NCBI GenBank assembly: GCA_963732925.1
Contig: CAVTBJ010000004.1
Span: forward strand, 153,996 to 217,995
Source: DASZRZ01 sp963732925
Lineage (GTDB): Bacteria; Acidobacteriota; Terriglobia; Terriglobales; Acidobacteriaceae
Length of the DNA stretch: 64,000 nt
Direction: 5' to 3'
The translations under genes were made by a program, and so were the position numbers. Below are positions 9,027 through 16,954 of the stretch, piece after piece. The notes under the pieces were generated by a model that was given only the letters and a program-made list of their open reading frames with translations, made no database searches and was not told the DNA's origin. The stretch's first letter is position 1, and each line of letters starts with the position of its first letter.

Positions 9027-10394
9027 ATGAGCACACCGGCTGACTCGGAAGTTTCCGGCGGCATGATGTACAGGCTGCTTCGCAGAGTGATCGACGTTCA
9101 GCCGGATGAAGTGCGCGCCCTGGGTTGGGCGTGGCTGTACTTCTTCAGCGTTCTTTCAGCGTACTACGTGATCCGTCCCATCCGTGACGAAATGGGAGTC
9201 GCGGGAGGCGTAAACAACCTGCCCTGGCTCTTCACCGGCTCGCTGGTGGGAATGATGCTGGTGAATCCTCCCTTCGCCGCCTTGGTGGCCCGCCTGCCCC
9301 GCTCGAAGTTCGTGGCCGTCACCTATCGTTTCTTCATGGCCAATCTGGTGCTGTTTTTCGTGCTGTTCAAGACAGCATCGCGACCGGAAGCCATCTGGCT
9401 GGGCCGCATCTTTTACATCTGGACCGCCGTCTTTAATCTCTTTGTGGTCTCGGTGTTCTGGGCATTCATGGCGGACGTGTTTTCCCGCAATCAGGGGAAG
9501 CGGCTCTTCGGATTCATCAGCGCAGGAGGAACGCTGGGCGGCATCGCCGGCTCGTCGCTCACAACCTTCCTGGTGGCGCACTTGGGCACCAGCGATCTTT
9601 TGTGGATCTCCATCGTACTCCTGGAAGTCGCGGTGATGAGCGTTCGCCACCTTTCCAGGCTATCGGATGCCCTGCGGGTGAAGCGCGGAATGGAACAGCA
9701 GGAGCGCGTGATCGGCGGTGGAGTGCTTTCCGGAATTTCCCACGCCCTCAAGTCACCCTACCTGCTGAACATCAGCGCTTACATGCTGCTGTTCACCATT
9801 CTTTCGACTTTCCTGTATTTCGAGCAGGCCAGCATCGTCGAGCACACGATTATCAGCCGCGCCGCGCGCACCGCATTTTTCGGCAAAGTGGACCTGCTGG
9901 TGAACGTGATGACGCTCGGGGTGCAGATTTTTCTGACCGGGCGCACCATGAAGGCCCTGGGAGTGGCGCTCACCCTGACCATTCTGCCCGCCCTCAGCAT
10001 TGCCGGGTTCCTCACACTGGGCCTGATGCCCACTATTGTCGTGGTTGTATGTTTCATGGCCTTGCGGCGCTCCGGCAACTATGCCATCGCACGGCCCGCT
10101 CGCGAAGTCCTGTTCACCGTGCTGGCGCGCGAGGACCGCTACAAGGCAAAGAGCTTCATCGATACCTTCATCTACCGCGCCGGCGACCAGATTGGAGCGT
10201 GGTCTTGGGCGCTGATGGGATTTTTCGGCTTGGGAATGACGGGGGTCGCCTTTATGGCAGTGCCGATCTCGCTGGCTTGGCTGGCGAATGGCTATTGGCT
10301 GGGAAGGAAGCAGGAAAAAATCGCCATCCGCAACCAGGAAGCAGCCGCGAGAGAGAAACTCCTGCAAGTGGCCCCTGCGACGGCAGAAGGCTAG
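9027..10394 (+). CDS. Npt1/Npt2-family (ATP/ADP translocase-like) membrane transporter
   Basis: 455 residues with about 12 hydrophobic segments starting near residue 30. The N-terminal signature YYVIRPIRDEMGVAGG, then NNLPWLFTGS, is typical of NTP/NTP exchange transporters, and the frame is intact. Parasite and plastid members exchange ATP for ADP. Free-living bacteria carry relatives whose substrate is not established, so nucleotide transport here is inference. It follows the exported aldo/keto reductase in the same direction and its end overlaps the convergent CoxL-like gene by four bases. Confidence 0.75.
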   Translation: MSTPADSEVSGGMMYRLLRRVIDVQPDEVRALGWAWLYFFSVLSAYYVIRPIRDEMGVAGGVNNLPWLFTGSLVGMMLVNPPFAALVARLPRSKFVAVTYRFFMANLVLFFVLFKTASRPEAIWLGRIFYIWTAVFNLFVVSVFWAFMADVFSRNQGKRLFGFISAGGTLGGIAGSSLTTFLVAHLGTSDLLWISIVLLEVAVMSVRHLSRLSDALRVKRGMEQQERVIGGGVLSGISHALKSPYLLNISAYMLLFTILSTFLYFEQASIVEHTIISRAARTAFFGKVDLLVNVMTLGVQIFLTGRTMKALGVALTLTILPALSIAGFLTLGLMPTIVVVVCFMALRRSGNYAIARPAREVLFTVLAREDRYKAKSFIDTFIYRAGDQIGAWSWALMGFFGLGMTGVAFMAVPISLAWLANGYWLGRKQEKIAIRNQEAAAREKLLQVAPATAEG

Positions 10395-12691
10395 CTGAGT
10401 TTCGCCGATTCCGCGGCCTGCGGCTCGGACTCGGGTTCAATCGAAACCTCCTGAATCGACCGCCACACGCGCTCCGGAGTGAGCGGCAATTCGCGGATAA
10501 CGACTCCCGTGGCCTCGGCCACGGCGGAACCCACGGCCGCGGCAATCGAGAGGATTCCGCCTTCACCGGTTCCCTTCGCTCCGAACGGCCCTGGACCGTC
10601 CGCGTTCTCGATCAGGATGGAGTGAAATTCGAGCGGAATGTCCTTGATGGTGGGAATGCGATAGTCGAGTGCGCCCAGATTAAGGATGCGGCCATGCTCG
10701 TCCAGAATAAGGTGCTCCATCAGGGTGTGTCCCAGGCCCATAATGACTGAGCCTTCGTCCTGAGCTTCCACCTGTTGCGGATTGAGCGCCTTGCCCACAT
10801 CGCTGGCGAGGGCAAGCCTGGTAAGTTGCACCATGCCGGTTTCCGGGTCCACTTCAACTTCCACAGCGGCGCACATCACCTCCCAGAACGCCGCTTTGCC
10901 CATCAGCGGATGATTGGGCAGAAACTGACTGCGGGTGCTGCCGATGGCGAGCACTTCTCCCCGGGCCGGGCCGTAGTATTTTCTGAACAGCTCCGCGTAG
11001 GTCAGCGTCTGGCCGGCCGCCTGAACGGAGCCGGGTTCAACCGTGACCTCATCCTTGGGAATATCGAACAGCTCGGCCGCCAGTTGCCCCAGCTGAGACT
11101 TGGCGTCCTGGCATGCCTTGAGAATCGAGTTTCCCATAAACACCGTGGAGCGACTGGCCGAAGTGGACATGTCATAGGGCACCACCGCGGTATCGCCCAG
11201 CACCACCGTGATCCGCTCCAAAGGGATTCCGAGCTCCTGGGCGACAAGCTGGGTGAAAACGGTGCGCGCGCCCTGCCCCATATCCGATGTGCCGGCCAGA
11301 ATGGAAGCACTGCCGTCATGATGCAGGCGCACCATGGCAAACGACACTGACGCGGTTGAAGAGCTCTTCATGCCCATGGAAATACCCCGCCCGCGCTGCT
11401 TCGGCAGCGGCTTGCCCCAGCCGATGGCAGCGGCGGCCTTCTCCAGTGTCTGCACCCAGAGACCGTCAGCGGGGGTGTCCCCAGGGATGAACGATTCTCC
11501 TTTTTGCGGGATGTTGCGGCGGCGAATCTCCACGCGATCAAGGCCCAAGCGTCGGGCGGCTTCGTCGAACTGCGATTCCACTGCCCAGGAAAGCTGGGGC
11601 GTGCCGAATCCGCGAAACGCCGTGCTCGGCGTGGTGTGCGAGAGCAACGCCCGCGCGATGGTGCGCGCGTGGGGAACGCGATACGGACCGCAGGCGCTGA
11701 AGCCCGCCTTGCTGACGACGCGCGGGCCAACGTCCGCATAGGCGCCAATGAGAAAGTCGGCGTCGATATCCTGAAACTGAATATGCCCGGAGGAATCAAA
11801 GCCGGTGCGGATTCGTACCCGCGCGGAAGCCCGGCGCACAGCTTGGAAAGTTTCTTCCAAAGTCAGCACCAGGCGCACCGGGCGGCCGGTCTGGAGCGCC
11901 AAAAATGCCAGCAGTGGCTCGAACTTGGGATAGCCTTTGCCGCCGAAGCCTCCGCCGGGATCCGGGGCGATCACCCGCACCCTGGAAATGGGCCACTGCA
12001 GCGCGTAAGCCACCACACGCTGCAGCACGTAGGGATGCTGAATGGGACTCCAGATGATGACACCGTTCTGGTCAGGCGCGGCCAGGTAGGCGTGCGGCTC
12101 AATGGCGAAGTGCGTGATCATGGGAAAGCGGTACTCATTGGCGATCACGCAATCGGCATGGGCGCCATCGATGTCGCCCCAGCCAAAATGGTTTTCCTCG
12201 AAAATATTGGTCCCGGCCAGCGGCTTGCCAGCGCGAATAGAAGGATCCTGTACCAACGGCGATTGAGGATCGCGAGCGGCTTCCACCGTGAGCACCGCGG
12301 GGAGTTCCTCGTACTCCACACCAACGAGAGCAGCGGCGGCTTCGGCGGCGTCGAGAGTTTCGGCGGCTACCGCTGCAACCGGCTCGCCGAAAAACTTGGT
12401 TTCGTCCACAGCCAGCAGGGGACGGTCGTTCGTCCCCGGACCGCAGCGCGGCATGGGCTGCGGAAGATCCGCGGCAGTCATGATCGAGACTACACCGTCT
12501 ACCTTTTTCGCTTCTTCGGTGTCGATCGAAAGGATGCGGGCGCGGGCGCAGTTCACCTGCACCAGCTTGACGTAGAGTGTATTGTCCAGGCGGAGATCGG
12601 CCGCGTAGCGCAGCGTGCCGGTAACGCGTTCCACTCCTCCCACGCGCCGGGTGGACTTCCCGATCCAACTTGCCTTGTCCTTTTCCTGCAT
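10391..12691 (-). CDS. Molybdenum hydroxylase large subunit (xanthine dehydrogenase family)
   Basis: 766 residues. The start ATG 12691 overlaps the stop of the 2Fe-2S gene (ATGA); the longer open frame upstream is a shadow of that gene. Domains are an N-terminal aldehyde oxidase a/b hammerhead (residues ~20-125) and the molybdopterin-binding part with DPGGGFGGKG (~240) and TAFRGFGTPQ (~355). Near the C-terminus, GAKGTGEGG holds the base Glu of Mo hydroxylases. The AYxCSFR loop of form I CO dehydrogenase is absent, so this is not an aerobic CO dehydrogenase; xanthine, aldehyde or aromatic hydroxylation is possible. It is the last gene of the PEP-binding/HD/FAD/2Fe-2S/Mo operon. Confidence 0.9.
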   Translation of the reverse strand: MQEKDKASWIGKSTRRVGGVERVTGTLRYAADLRLDNTLYVKLVQVNCARARILSIDTEEAKKVDGVVSIMTAADLPQPMPRCGPGTNDRPLLAVDETKFFGEPVAAVAAETLDAAEAAAALVGVEYEELPAVLTVEAARDPQSPLVQDPSIRAGKPLAGTNIFEENHFGWGDIDGAHADCVIANEYRFPMITHFAIEPHAYLAAPDQNGVIIWSPIQHPYVLQRVVAYALQWPISRVRVIAPDPGGGFGGKGYPKFEPLLAFLALQTGRPVRLVLTLEETFQAVRRASARVRIRTGFDSSGHIQFQDIDADFLIGAYADVGPRVVSKAGFSACGPYRVPHARTIARALLSHTTPSTAFRGFGTPQLSWAVESQFDEAARRLGLDRVEIRRRNIPQKGESFIPGDTPADGLWVQTLEKAAAAIGWGKPLPKQRGRGISMGMKSSSTASVSFAMVRLHHDGSASILAGTSDMGQGARTVFTQLVAQELGIPLERITVVLGDTAVVPYDMSTSASRSTVFMGNSILKACQDAKSQLGQLAAELFDIPKDEVTVEPGSVQAAGQTLTYAELFRKYYGPARGEVLAIGSTRSQFLPNHPLMGKAAFWEVMCAAVEVEVDPETGMVQLTRLALASDVGKALNPQQVEAQDEGSVIMGLGHTLMEHLILDEHGRILNLGALDYRIPTIKDIPLEFHSILIENADGPGPFGAKGTGEGGILSIAAAVGSAVAEATGVVIRELPLTPERVWRSIQEVSIEPESEPQAAESAKLS

Positions 12692-13182
12692 CACTGTTCC
12701 GAACGGGCGGCCTCGGCCACCGCCTCCACAATACGGCTGTAGCCGGCGCAGCGGCAGAGATTCCCTGCCAGCCCTTCCTTGATTTCCGTCCTGGTGGGGT
12801 GGGGATTCGTCATCAGCAGATACTTGGCCGACATGATCATGCCGGGAATACAGAACCCGCACTGCACGGCGCCTTTTTCCAGAAAGGCCGTCTGCACGGC
12901 ATCCAGTTTGTCGTGCTGAGCCAGACCTTCGATCGTGGTGATCTCGCAACCGTCGGCTTCGACGGCCAGCATGAGGCAGGAACAGATTGCACGTCCGTTC
13001 AGCAGAACCGTGCAGGCGCCGCACTCGCCCAGCGAACAACACTCTTTCGATCCGGTCAGGTCCAGGTCCATGCGAAGCACATCGAGCAATGTGTGGTGAG
13101 GATGAACAGAAAGCGCATGGCTCTGGCCATTCACCTTCATGACGACCGGAATCGTCCCGGACGTTTTCGGCTCTCCCGTCAT
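12691..13182 (-). CDS. Molybdenum hydroxylase 2Fe-2S subunit
   Basis: 163 residues from ATG 13182. Two [2Fe-2S] sites are complete: the plant-ferredoxin-type set CCSLGECGACTVLLNG...C near residues 55-75 and the helical set CGFCIPGM...CRCAGY near 110-150. It passes electrons from the Mo site to the FAD subunit. The reading frame is open upstream into the FAD gene without a stop. In the neighbouring frame a TGA overlaps this ATG, the same ATGA junction used by the other genes in this operon, so an indel may have masked the FAD gene's true end. A genuine FAD/2Fe-2S fusion is the alternative. Confidence 0.85.
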   Translation of the reverse strand: MTGEPKTSGTIPVVMKVNGQSHALSVHPHHTLLDVLRMDLDLTGSKECCSLGECGACTVLLNGRAICSCLMLAVEADGCEITTIEGLAQHDKLDAVQTAFLEKGAVQCGFCIPGMIMSAKYLLMTNPHPTRTEIKEGLAGNLCRCAGYSRIVEAVAEAARSEQ

Positions 13183-14045
13183 ACTCTTGTTCCCGACATG
13201 GCGCAAATGCTCCAGGGCCTCCTCAAGGCTACGCCGGCTGCTCACGCGAAGCATCGCCATGCGATATTCCTTGCTGCCGCGCACGTTAGAAATCGGACTG
13301 GCATGGGCGATCATGTCTTCGAGGATCTCTTCCTTCTGGCGCCGGTCGCTCCCAGGGCTGGCGAGAACTCCGGTCGTATCAGTCACCAGGAACGGTTTCG
13401 GCCCAACCGCGCCATAAGCAAAGCGCGTCTCGCCCGAATGGCTCACCAGGCAGCAGAGATTGATCGTGGCCAGGTCCACGCCGCGCCGCCTGGTAATGCG
13501 GCCAAACGATGCGCCTGCAGGACCCAGCGGAACCGGCAGGTCGATGGATTCCACCATCTCGCCGCGGGCCATCACGGTCTTGCCTGGCCCGGTGAAAAAC
13601 TCCGTCAGTTCAGCCCTGCGGCGGCCGCTGCTGCCGACCAGATTTACCCTGGCTCCGTAGACCAGAAGCGGAGGAACGGTGTCCGCCGCCGGCGAAGCAT
13701 TGCAAATGTTGCCCGCCAGGGTGGCACGATTGCGAATCTGGATAGAACCCACCACGCCGATGGCTTCCACCAGAGCCGGGAAATGACGGCGCAGGCGCGC
13801 GTCCTCGGCGATATCCGTCAACAGGGTCAGAGCGCCAATGCGCAGGCAGCCGATCGGTTTCGCGATGCTGGACCCAGAGCACCGATCCGCTTGAGATCGA
13901 TGACAATCCGCGGAGTGCGCCCGGCACGCAGCCGCACCAGAACGTCGGTTCCCCCGGCCAGCAAGGTCGCGCCAGACCCGTACTCATTCAGCAGAAGCAG
14001 CGCGTCATCCAGGGTTTCCGGACGGGCATAGAGGAAAGGTTTCAT
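13183..14045 (-). CDS. Molybdenum hydroxylase FAD-binding subunit, frameshifted
   Basis: About 287 residues. The N-terminus (MKPFLYARPETLDDALLLL, then ATLLAGGTDVLVRLR) is the FAD pyrophosphate-binding lobe. A frameshift near 13865 separates it from the rest, which resumes with LRIGALTLLTDIAED and the family motif IQIRNRATLAGNICNASPAADT. The C-terminal CO-dehydrogenase flavoprotein domain follows. It accepts electrons from the 2Fe-2S protein. Its ATG at 14045 overlaps the stop of the HD gene by four bases, so translation is coupled. The 3' boundary is uncertain because the frame runs on into the 2Fe-2S gene. Confidence 0.85.
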
Positions 14046-14635
14046 TCCCGGCTGCGCCGGGAGGTCTCCAGCATCTCCGCCTGCAGGGCGGAAAGCCGGG
14101 CCTTGGCTGACTGATACATGGGCAGCGCTAATTTTCTCGCCTGCTCCACCTGGATGCGCTCGTAGCTGTCGTCGAACTTCAGCCGCACTTCGTCCAGGGT
14201 GCGCTTGCCGCTGCGAGCGAATCCCAGAAACAGATCAATGTTCGTCTCCAGGAAACTCAAGCTGTCGGCCGCCTGCAGCAGGTTCGCCTCCGGCCAGCCA
14301 CCGACTTCGTGCGCGTTCACCAGCTTCTCTACTTCCGCGGTCAGGTTCTCGCCGGCTCCCTGCGCCAACAGCCACTGCGCAACGATGCGCGCACTGCGAG
14401 CGGCGTGCGCCGCGTTGTAGGCGGGATCACTCCACTGGCCGGGACCGGCGACAGGCTGGTCCGGACCGGGGAACGCGCGCTCCATGTCATGGGTCAGCGT
14501 GGCCACACGCAGGGCCTCGGTGGAGTCCGGGGCGATCCGGTCCAGCCACTCCAGTGACTTCAGCAGGTGATAGCTGTTGTAGGGGTAGTTGTCCACGACC
14601 CACTTCCTGCCCGCTTCAACGTAAGGAGAATCCAT
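14042..14635 (-). CDS. HD-domain hydrolase
   Basis: 197 residues. The HD signature is present: His in YHLLKSLEWL (about residue 23), the His-Asp pair in LTHDMERAF (about 48-49), and a later His in NAHEVGGW. HD proteins are metal-dependent phosphohydrolases acting on nucleotides or second messengers; the substrate is unknown. It sits between the stand-alone PEP-synthase ATP-binding gene (three bases upstream) and the FAD subunit (four-base overlap), so it is clearly part of the operon and may act on the same substrate or on the phosphorylated product. That functional link is inference. Confidence 0.75.
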   Translation of the reverse strand: MDSPYVEAGRKWVVDNYPYNSYHLLKSLEWLDRIAPDSTEALRVATLTHDMERAFPGPDQPVAGPGQWSDPAYNAAHAARSARIVAQWLLAQGAGENLTAEVEKLVNAHEVGGWPEANLLQAADSLSFLETNIDLFLGFARSGKRTLDEVRLKFDDSYERIQVEQARKLALPMYQSAKARLSALQAEMLETSRRSRE

Positions 14636-14638
14636 GGC

Positions 14639-15652
14639 TCACAATGTCGTAATCGGACGGCTTTGCAGCAGCAGCAACTCCTTGCCACGAATACACCACT
14701 CGATGTCCTGAGGCTTGCCGAAGTATTCTTCCAAGCGCAATCCCAGCTTACGCAGGCCGTCGAGTTCCTCATCGCTCAACACACGCGCACTGCCTTTCTC
14801 TTCGGGAAGCTCGACTTCAGCCGTGCGTCCGCTGGCGGAGTCGTACATCAAAGCCGTCGGCTGGACGGCTACGAATTCGTCGGAAATGGAGCCGTCATCC
14901 CTGTCCAGAACGTAATGGTCAGGCGTAATCAGGCCGGAAACAATGCCTTCTCCCAGTCCCCAGACGGCTTCGATCACCATGTAGTCCCGCCGCTTCTGGA
15001 TGGGATCGACCGTGAACAGCACTCCGCTTTTCTCAGCCTGCACCATTTCCTGCACCACCACCGCCATGCCGGTATCGCTTAGTGCACCCTTCTGGGAGCG
15101 ATAGAACAGCGCCCGGGGAGCAAAAAACGATGCCCAGCATTCGCGCACCTGATGGATGACCGCGTCGGAACCACGTACGTTAAGAAATGTCTCCTGCTGC
15201 CCGGCGAAGCTGGCGGCATCACCGTCCTCGCTTACGGCGCTGGAACGAACCGCCACCAGGCAATCGTCGCTGCCCTTGGCCAGTTCCGCGTGAGCTTTAC
15301 GAATCGAATCCTCGAGCGCCGCCGGCATGGGATTGGAGCGGATCCAATCGCAAATCGCTCCCGCGGCCGCCTCCAGAGCATTGGAATCGTTCACATTCAG
15401 GCCCGCGAGCACGTCCAGAATGCCTCGCGAGCCGCTGTAAAGATCCAGAAAGACTTCAAAACCCGACGAACACACCACAAAACCCGGCGGTACCGGCAGT
15501 TGCGCCGCCACCATGCGGCTCAGGCTTGCGCCCTTTCCTCCGGCGACTGCCGCCGCCTGTTCCGGCAATTCGCCAAACCAGGCAATTGCAGCCTGGATCT
15601 TCTCTAAATTTGAGGCTTTATGGCCCTTTTCCGCTTGCGCAGAAACCTTCAT
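14639..15652 (-). CDS. Stand-alone PEP synthase-type ATP-binding domain protein
   Basis: 337 residues from ATG 15652 (GGAG upstream). The whole protein is the N-terminal PEP/pyruvate-binding ATP-grasp domain: AGGKGASLSRM near residue 30, VAVRSSAVSEDGDAASFAGQ near 125-145, and the closing ELLLLQSRPITTL at its very end. The swivelling phosphohistidine domain and PEP domain are absent, so it must work with a partner. The only such partner seen is the His-domain protein at 5585-7288, 7 kb away and in another operon. This resembles the two-component design of phenylphosphate synthase, but the substrate is not known. Confidence 0.8.
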   Translation of the reverse strand: MKVSAQAEKGHKASNLEKIQAAIAWFGELPEQAAAVAGGKGASLSRMVAAQLPVPPGFVVCSSGFEVFLDLYSGSRGILDVLAGLNVNDSNALEAAAGAICDWIRSNPMPAALEDSIRKAHAELAKGSDDCLVAVRSSAVSEDGDAASFAGQQETFLNVRGSDAVIHQVRECWASFFAPRALFYRSQKGALSDTGMAVVVQEMVQAEKSGVLFTVDPIQKRRDYMVIEAVWGLGEGIVSGLITPDHYVLDRDDGSISDEFVAVQPTALMYDSASGRTAEVELPEEKGSARVLSDEELDGLRKLGLRLEEYFGKPQDIEWCIRGKELLLLQSRPITTL

Positions 15653-16039
15653 CGCTACTCCGAGTTTCACCTGATCCCGAGCCCCAGCAACTTTCGCGCG
15701 GCCAGCCCAGCCAAAAACTGTACCACGTTCAGAGACCCCTAATAGCTTACTTGAGTTGAAAGCAGCAGAAAAGGGGGGCAAAGACCCGCGGCGAGCTGGG
15801 GATGGCGGTTGCGGCGACTGCAAAGTTGCAGCAGAAAGCAAAAGCGCCCCAGCTTTGCGGCTGAGGCGCGTGTTTAGCAGCCCTCCCCCAGAACTGCCTC
15901 ACAACGAGACCCACTATAAGGGGAGCTATCGTTAGGCGATAGATAACCGGAGTAACCTCCGGGAGTAATTCGCCGGTTGAATTCCAGGGCACACGAACAC
16001 GGGGCGACAACCAGAAGGGCGAGCCATCGGCAGCGGGAT
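15653..16039 (-). promoter_or_regulatory. 387-base structured leader between ANTAR gene and Mo-hydroxylase operon
   Basis: On the minus strand, two short hairpins, CCGGAGGTTACTCCGG (15962-15947) and CTATCG/CGATAG (15942-15926), are followed by a strong intrinsic terminator (15869-15836). About 180 bases then follow before the first operon gene. The upstream gene encodes a GAF-ANTAR protein, and ANTAR domains act by RNA-based antitermination. The layout therefore suggests a conditional terminator. The hexaloops with A at position 1 and G at position 4 that define ANTAR targets were not found by eye. A simple terminator for the ANTAR gene plus a separate promoter is the plain alternative. Confidence 0.45.
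15836..15869 (-). terminator. Intrinsic terminator in the leader of the Mo-hydroxylase operon
   Basis: On the minus strand the arms GCGCCTCAGC and GCTGGGGCGC (15869-15860 and 15853-15844) pair over ten positions with one G-U pair around CGCAAA. TTTTGCTTT follows. The structure lies 171 bases after the ANTAR gene stop and 184 bases before the PEP-binding gene start. Confidence 0.8.
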
Positions 16040-16756
16040 TCAGGAGCTGGAGCGTTTGAGCTCGTCGGCGAGAATGACCGCTTCGGCGATCTCGCGCATG
16101 GACTTGCGATACTGGCGGCTTTGCCGTTGCAGCTTGAGATAGGCTTCTTCCTCGGTCAACTGCAGCGAACGCTGCAGAATTCCCTTGGCCCGTTCCACCA
16201 GCTTACGGGTTTCCAGTTGCCGCGTGAGTTCGGAGTTCAGGGCTTCCAGCCGCGCCAGCTCGATCTCGGCTCCCACCAGAAAACCGATCGTGGAGATGAG
16301 GGAGATTTCGCGTTTGCTGTGCAGGTGCTCCTTGCGGTGCTGCAGATTGATGACTCCCACTACCCGCCCGCGGCACAGGAGAGGCACGGAAAGGAATGCC
16401 TGGAAGCGGTCTTCGGGAAGATCGTGAAAGAAACGGAAGCGAGGATCCTCGGACGCATTGCTGGGAATTGCCACTGGTTTCTGATGGGTTGCCACCCAGC
16501 CGGTAATGCCTTCTCCCACCGGGATCTTGAGGCGATCGATAGCATCAGGATGCGGGGTCTTGGAGGCCTTCAGTGTGAGTTCATTGCCCTCCAGAACGTA
16601 GAGGAAACACGAATCACAGTGCACGATCGCAGTTGCGCACTCCACAATTCTGCCCAGCACCCGGTGTAGCTCGTCTGCGGAGGCAATGCGACTCCCAATT
16701 TCGTGCAGAAACTCGATGTGCGGAGTCTCGATCATCGATGTCTCTTCGGAGCCCAT
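16040..16756 (-). CDS. GAF-ANTAR RNA-binding antitermination regulator
   Basis: 238 residues. A GAF sensor domain covers about residues 12-165 (FLHEIGSRIASADELHRVLG through VGVINLQHR). An ANTAR domain covers about 175-235 (LETRKLVERAKGILQRSLQL, EEEAYLKLQRQSRQYRKSM, IAEAVILADE), with the aromatic and basic positions of RNA-binding ANTAR helices. ANTAR proteins bind paired hairpins in nascent RNA and prevent terminator formation. The terminator-bearing leader immediately downstream is a natural candidate target. The GAF ligand is unknown. MIETPHIEFL at 16735 is an alternative start. Confidence 0.88.
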   Translation of the reverse strand: MGSEETSMIETPHIEFLHEIGSRIASADELHRVLGRIVECATAIVHCDSCFLYVLEGNELTLKASKTPHPDAIDRLKIPVGEGITGWVATHQKPVAIPSNASEDPRFRFFHDLPEDRFQAFLSVPLLCRGRVVGVINLQHRKEHLHSKREISLISTIGFLVGAEIELARLEALNSELTRQLETRKLVERAKGILQRSLQLTEEEAYLKLQRQSRQYRKSMREIAEAVILADELKRSSS

Positions 16757-16954
16757 AAGCAGACCCTAGACCAAAGGGGAATATCAAACCAATTGAAAGT
16801 TTTTATTGCTGCCCAAAGGGATTTCGCTGGTGTTTCGAGCAAGAATCGCGCCAGAAAACCCGCTGCGCGGCAATTCAAAACATGAATGAAACATGACGGA
16901 AAAATTCGTAGCGCCCGCTGACCGCGCTGCCAGTCCCTTGCGTTACGATGGCTT

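Noticed and set aside
10391..13042. Very long 883-residue frame for the Mo-hydroxylase large subunit
   Set aside because: The first ~117 residues are a shadow of the 2Fe-2S gene in another frame. The natural start is ATG 12691, which overlaps the 2Fe-2S stop.
10391..14045. Aerobic carbon monoxide dehydrogenase (coxMSL)
   Set aside because: The large subunit has TAFRGFG where form I CO dehydrogenase has the AYxCSFR active-site loop, so only the wider Mo-hydroxylase family is supported.
15653..16039. Molybdenum cofactor riboswitch upstream of the Mo-hydroxylase operon
   Set aside because: The hairpins do not show the conserved core I would expect of the Moco element. Only a terminator and simple hairpins are supported.
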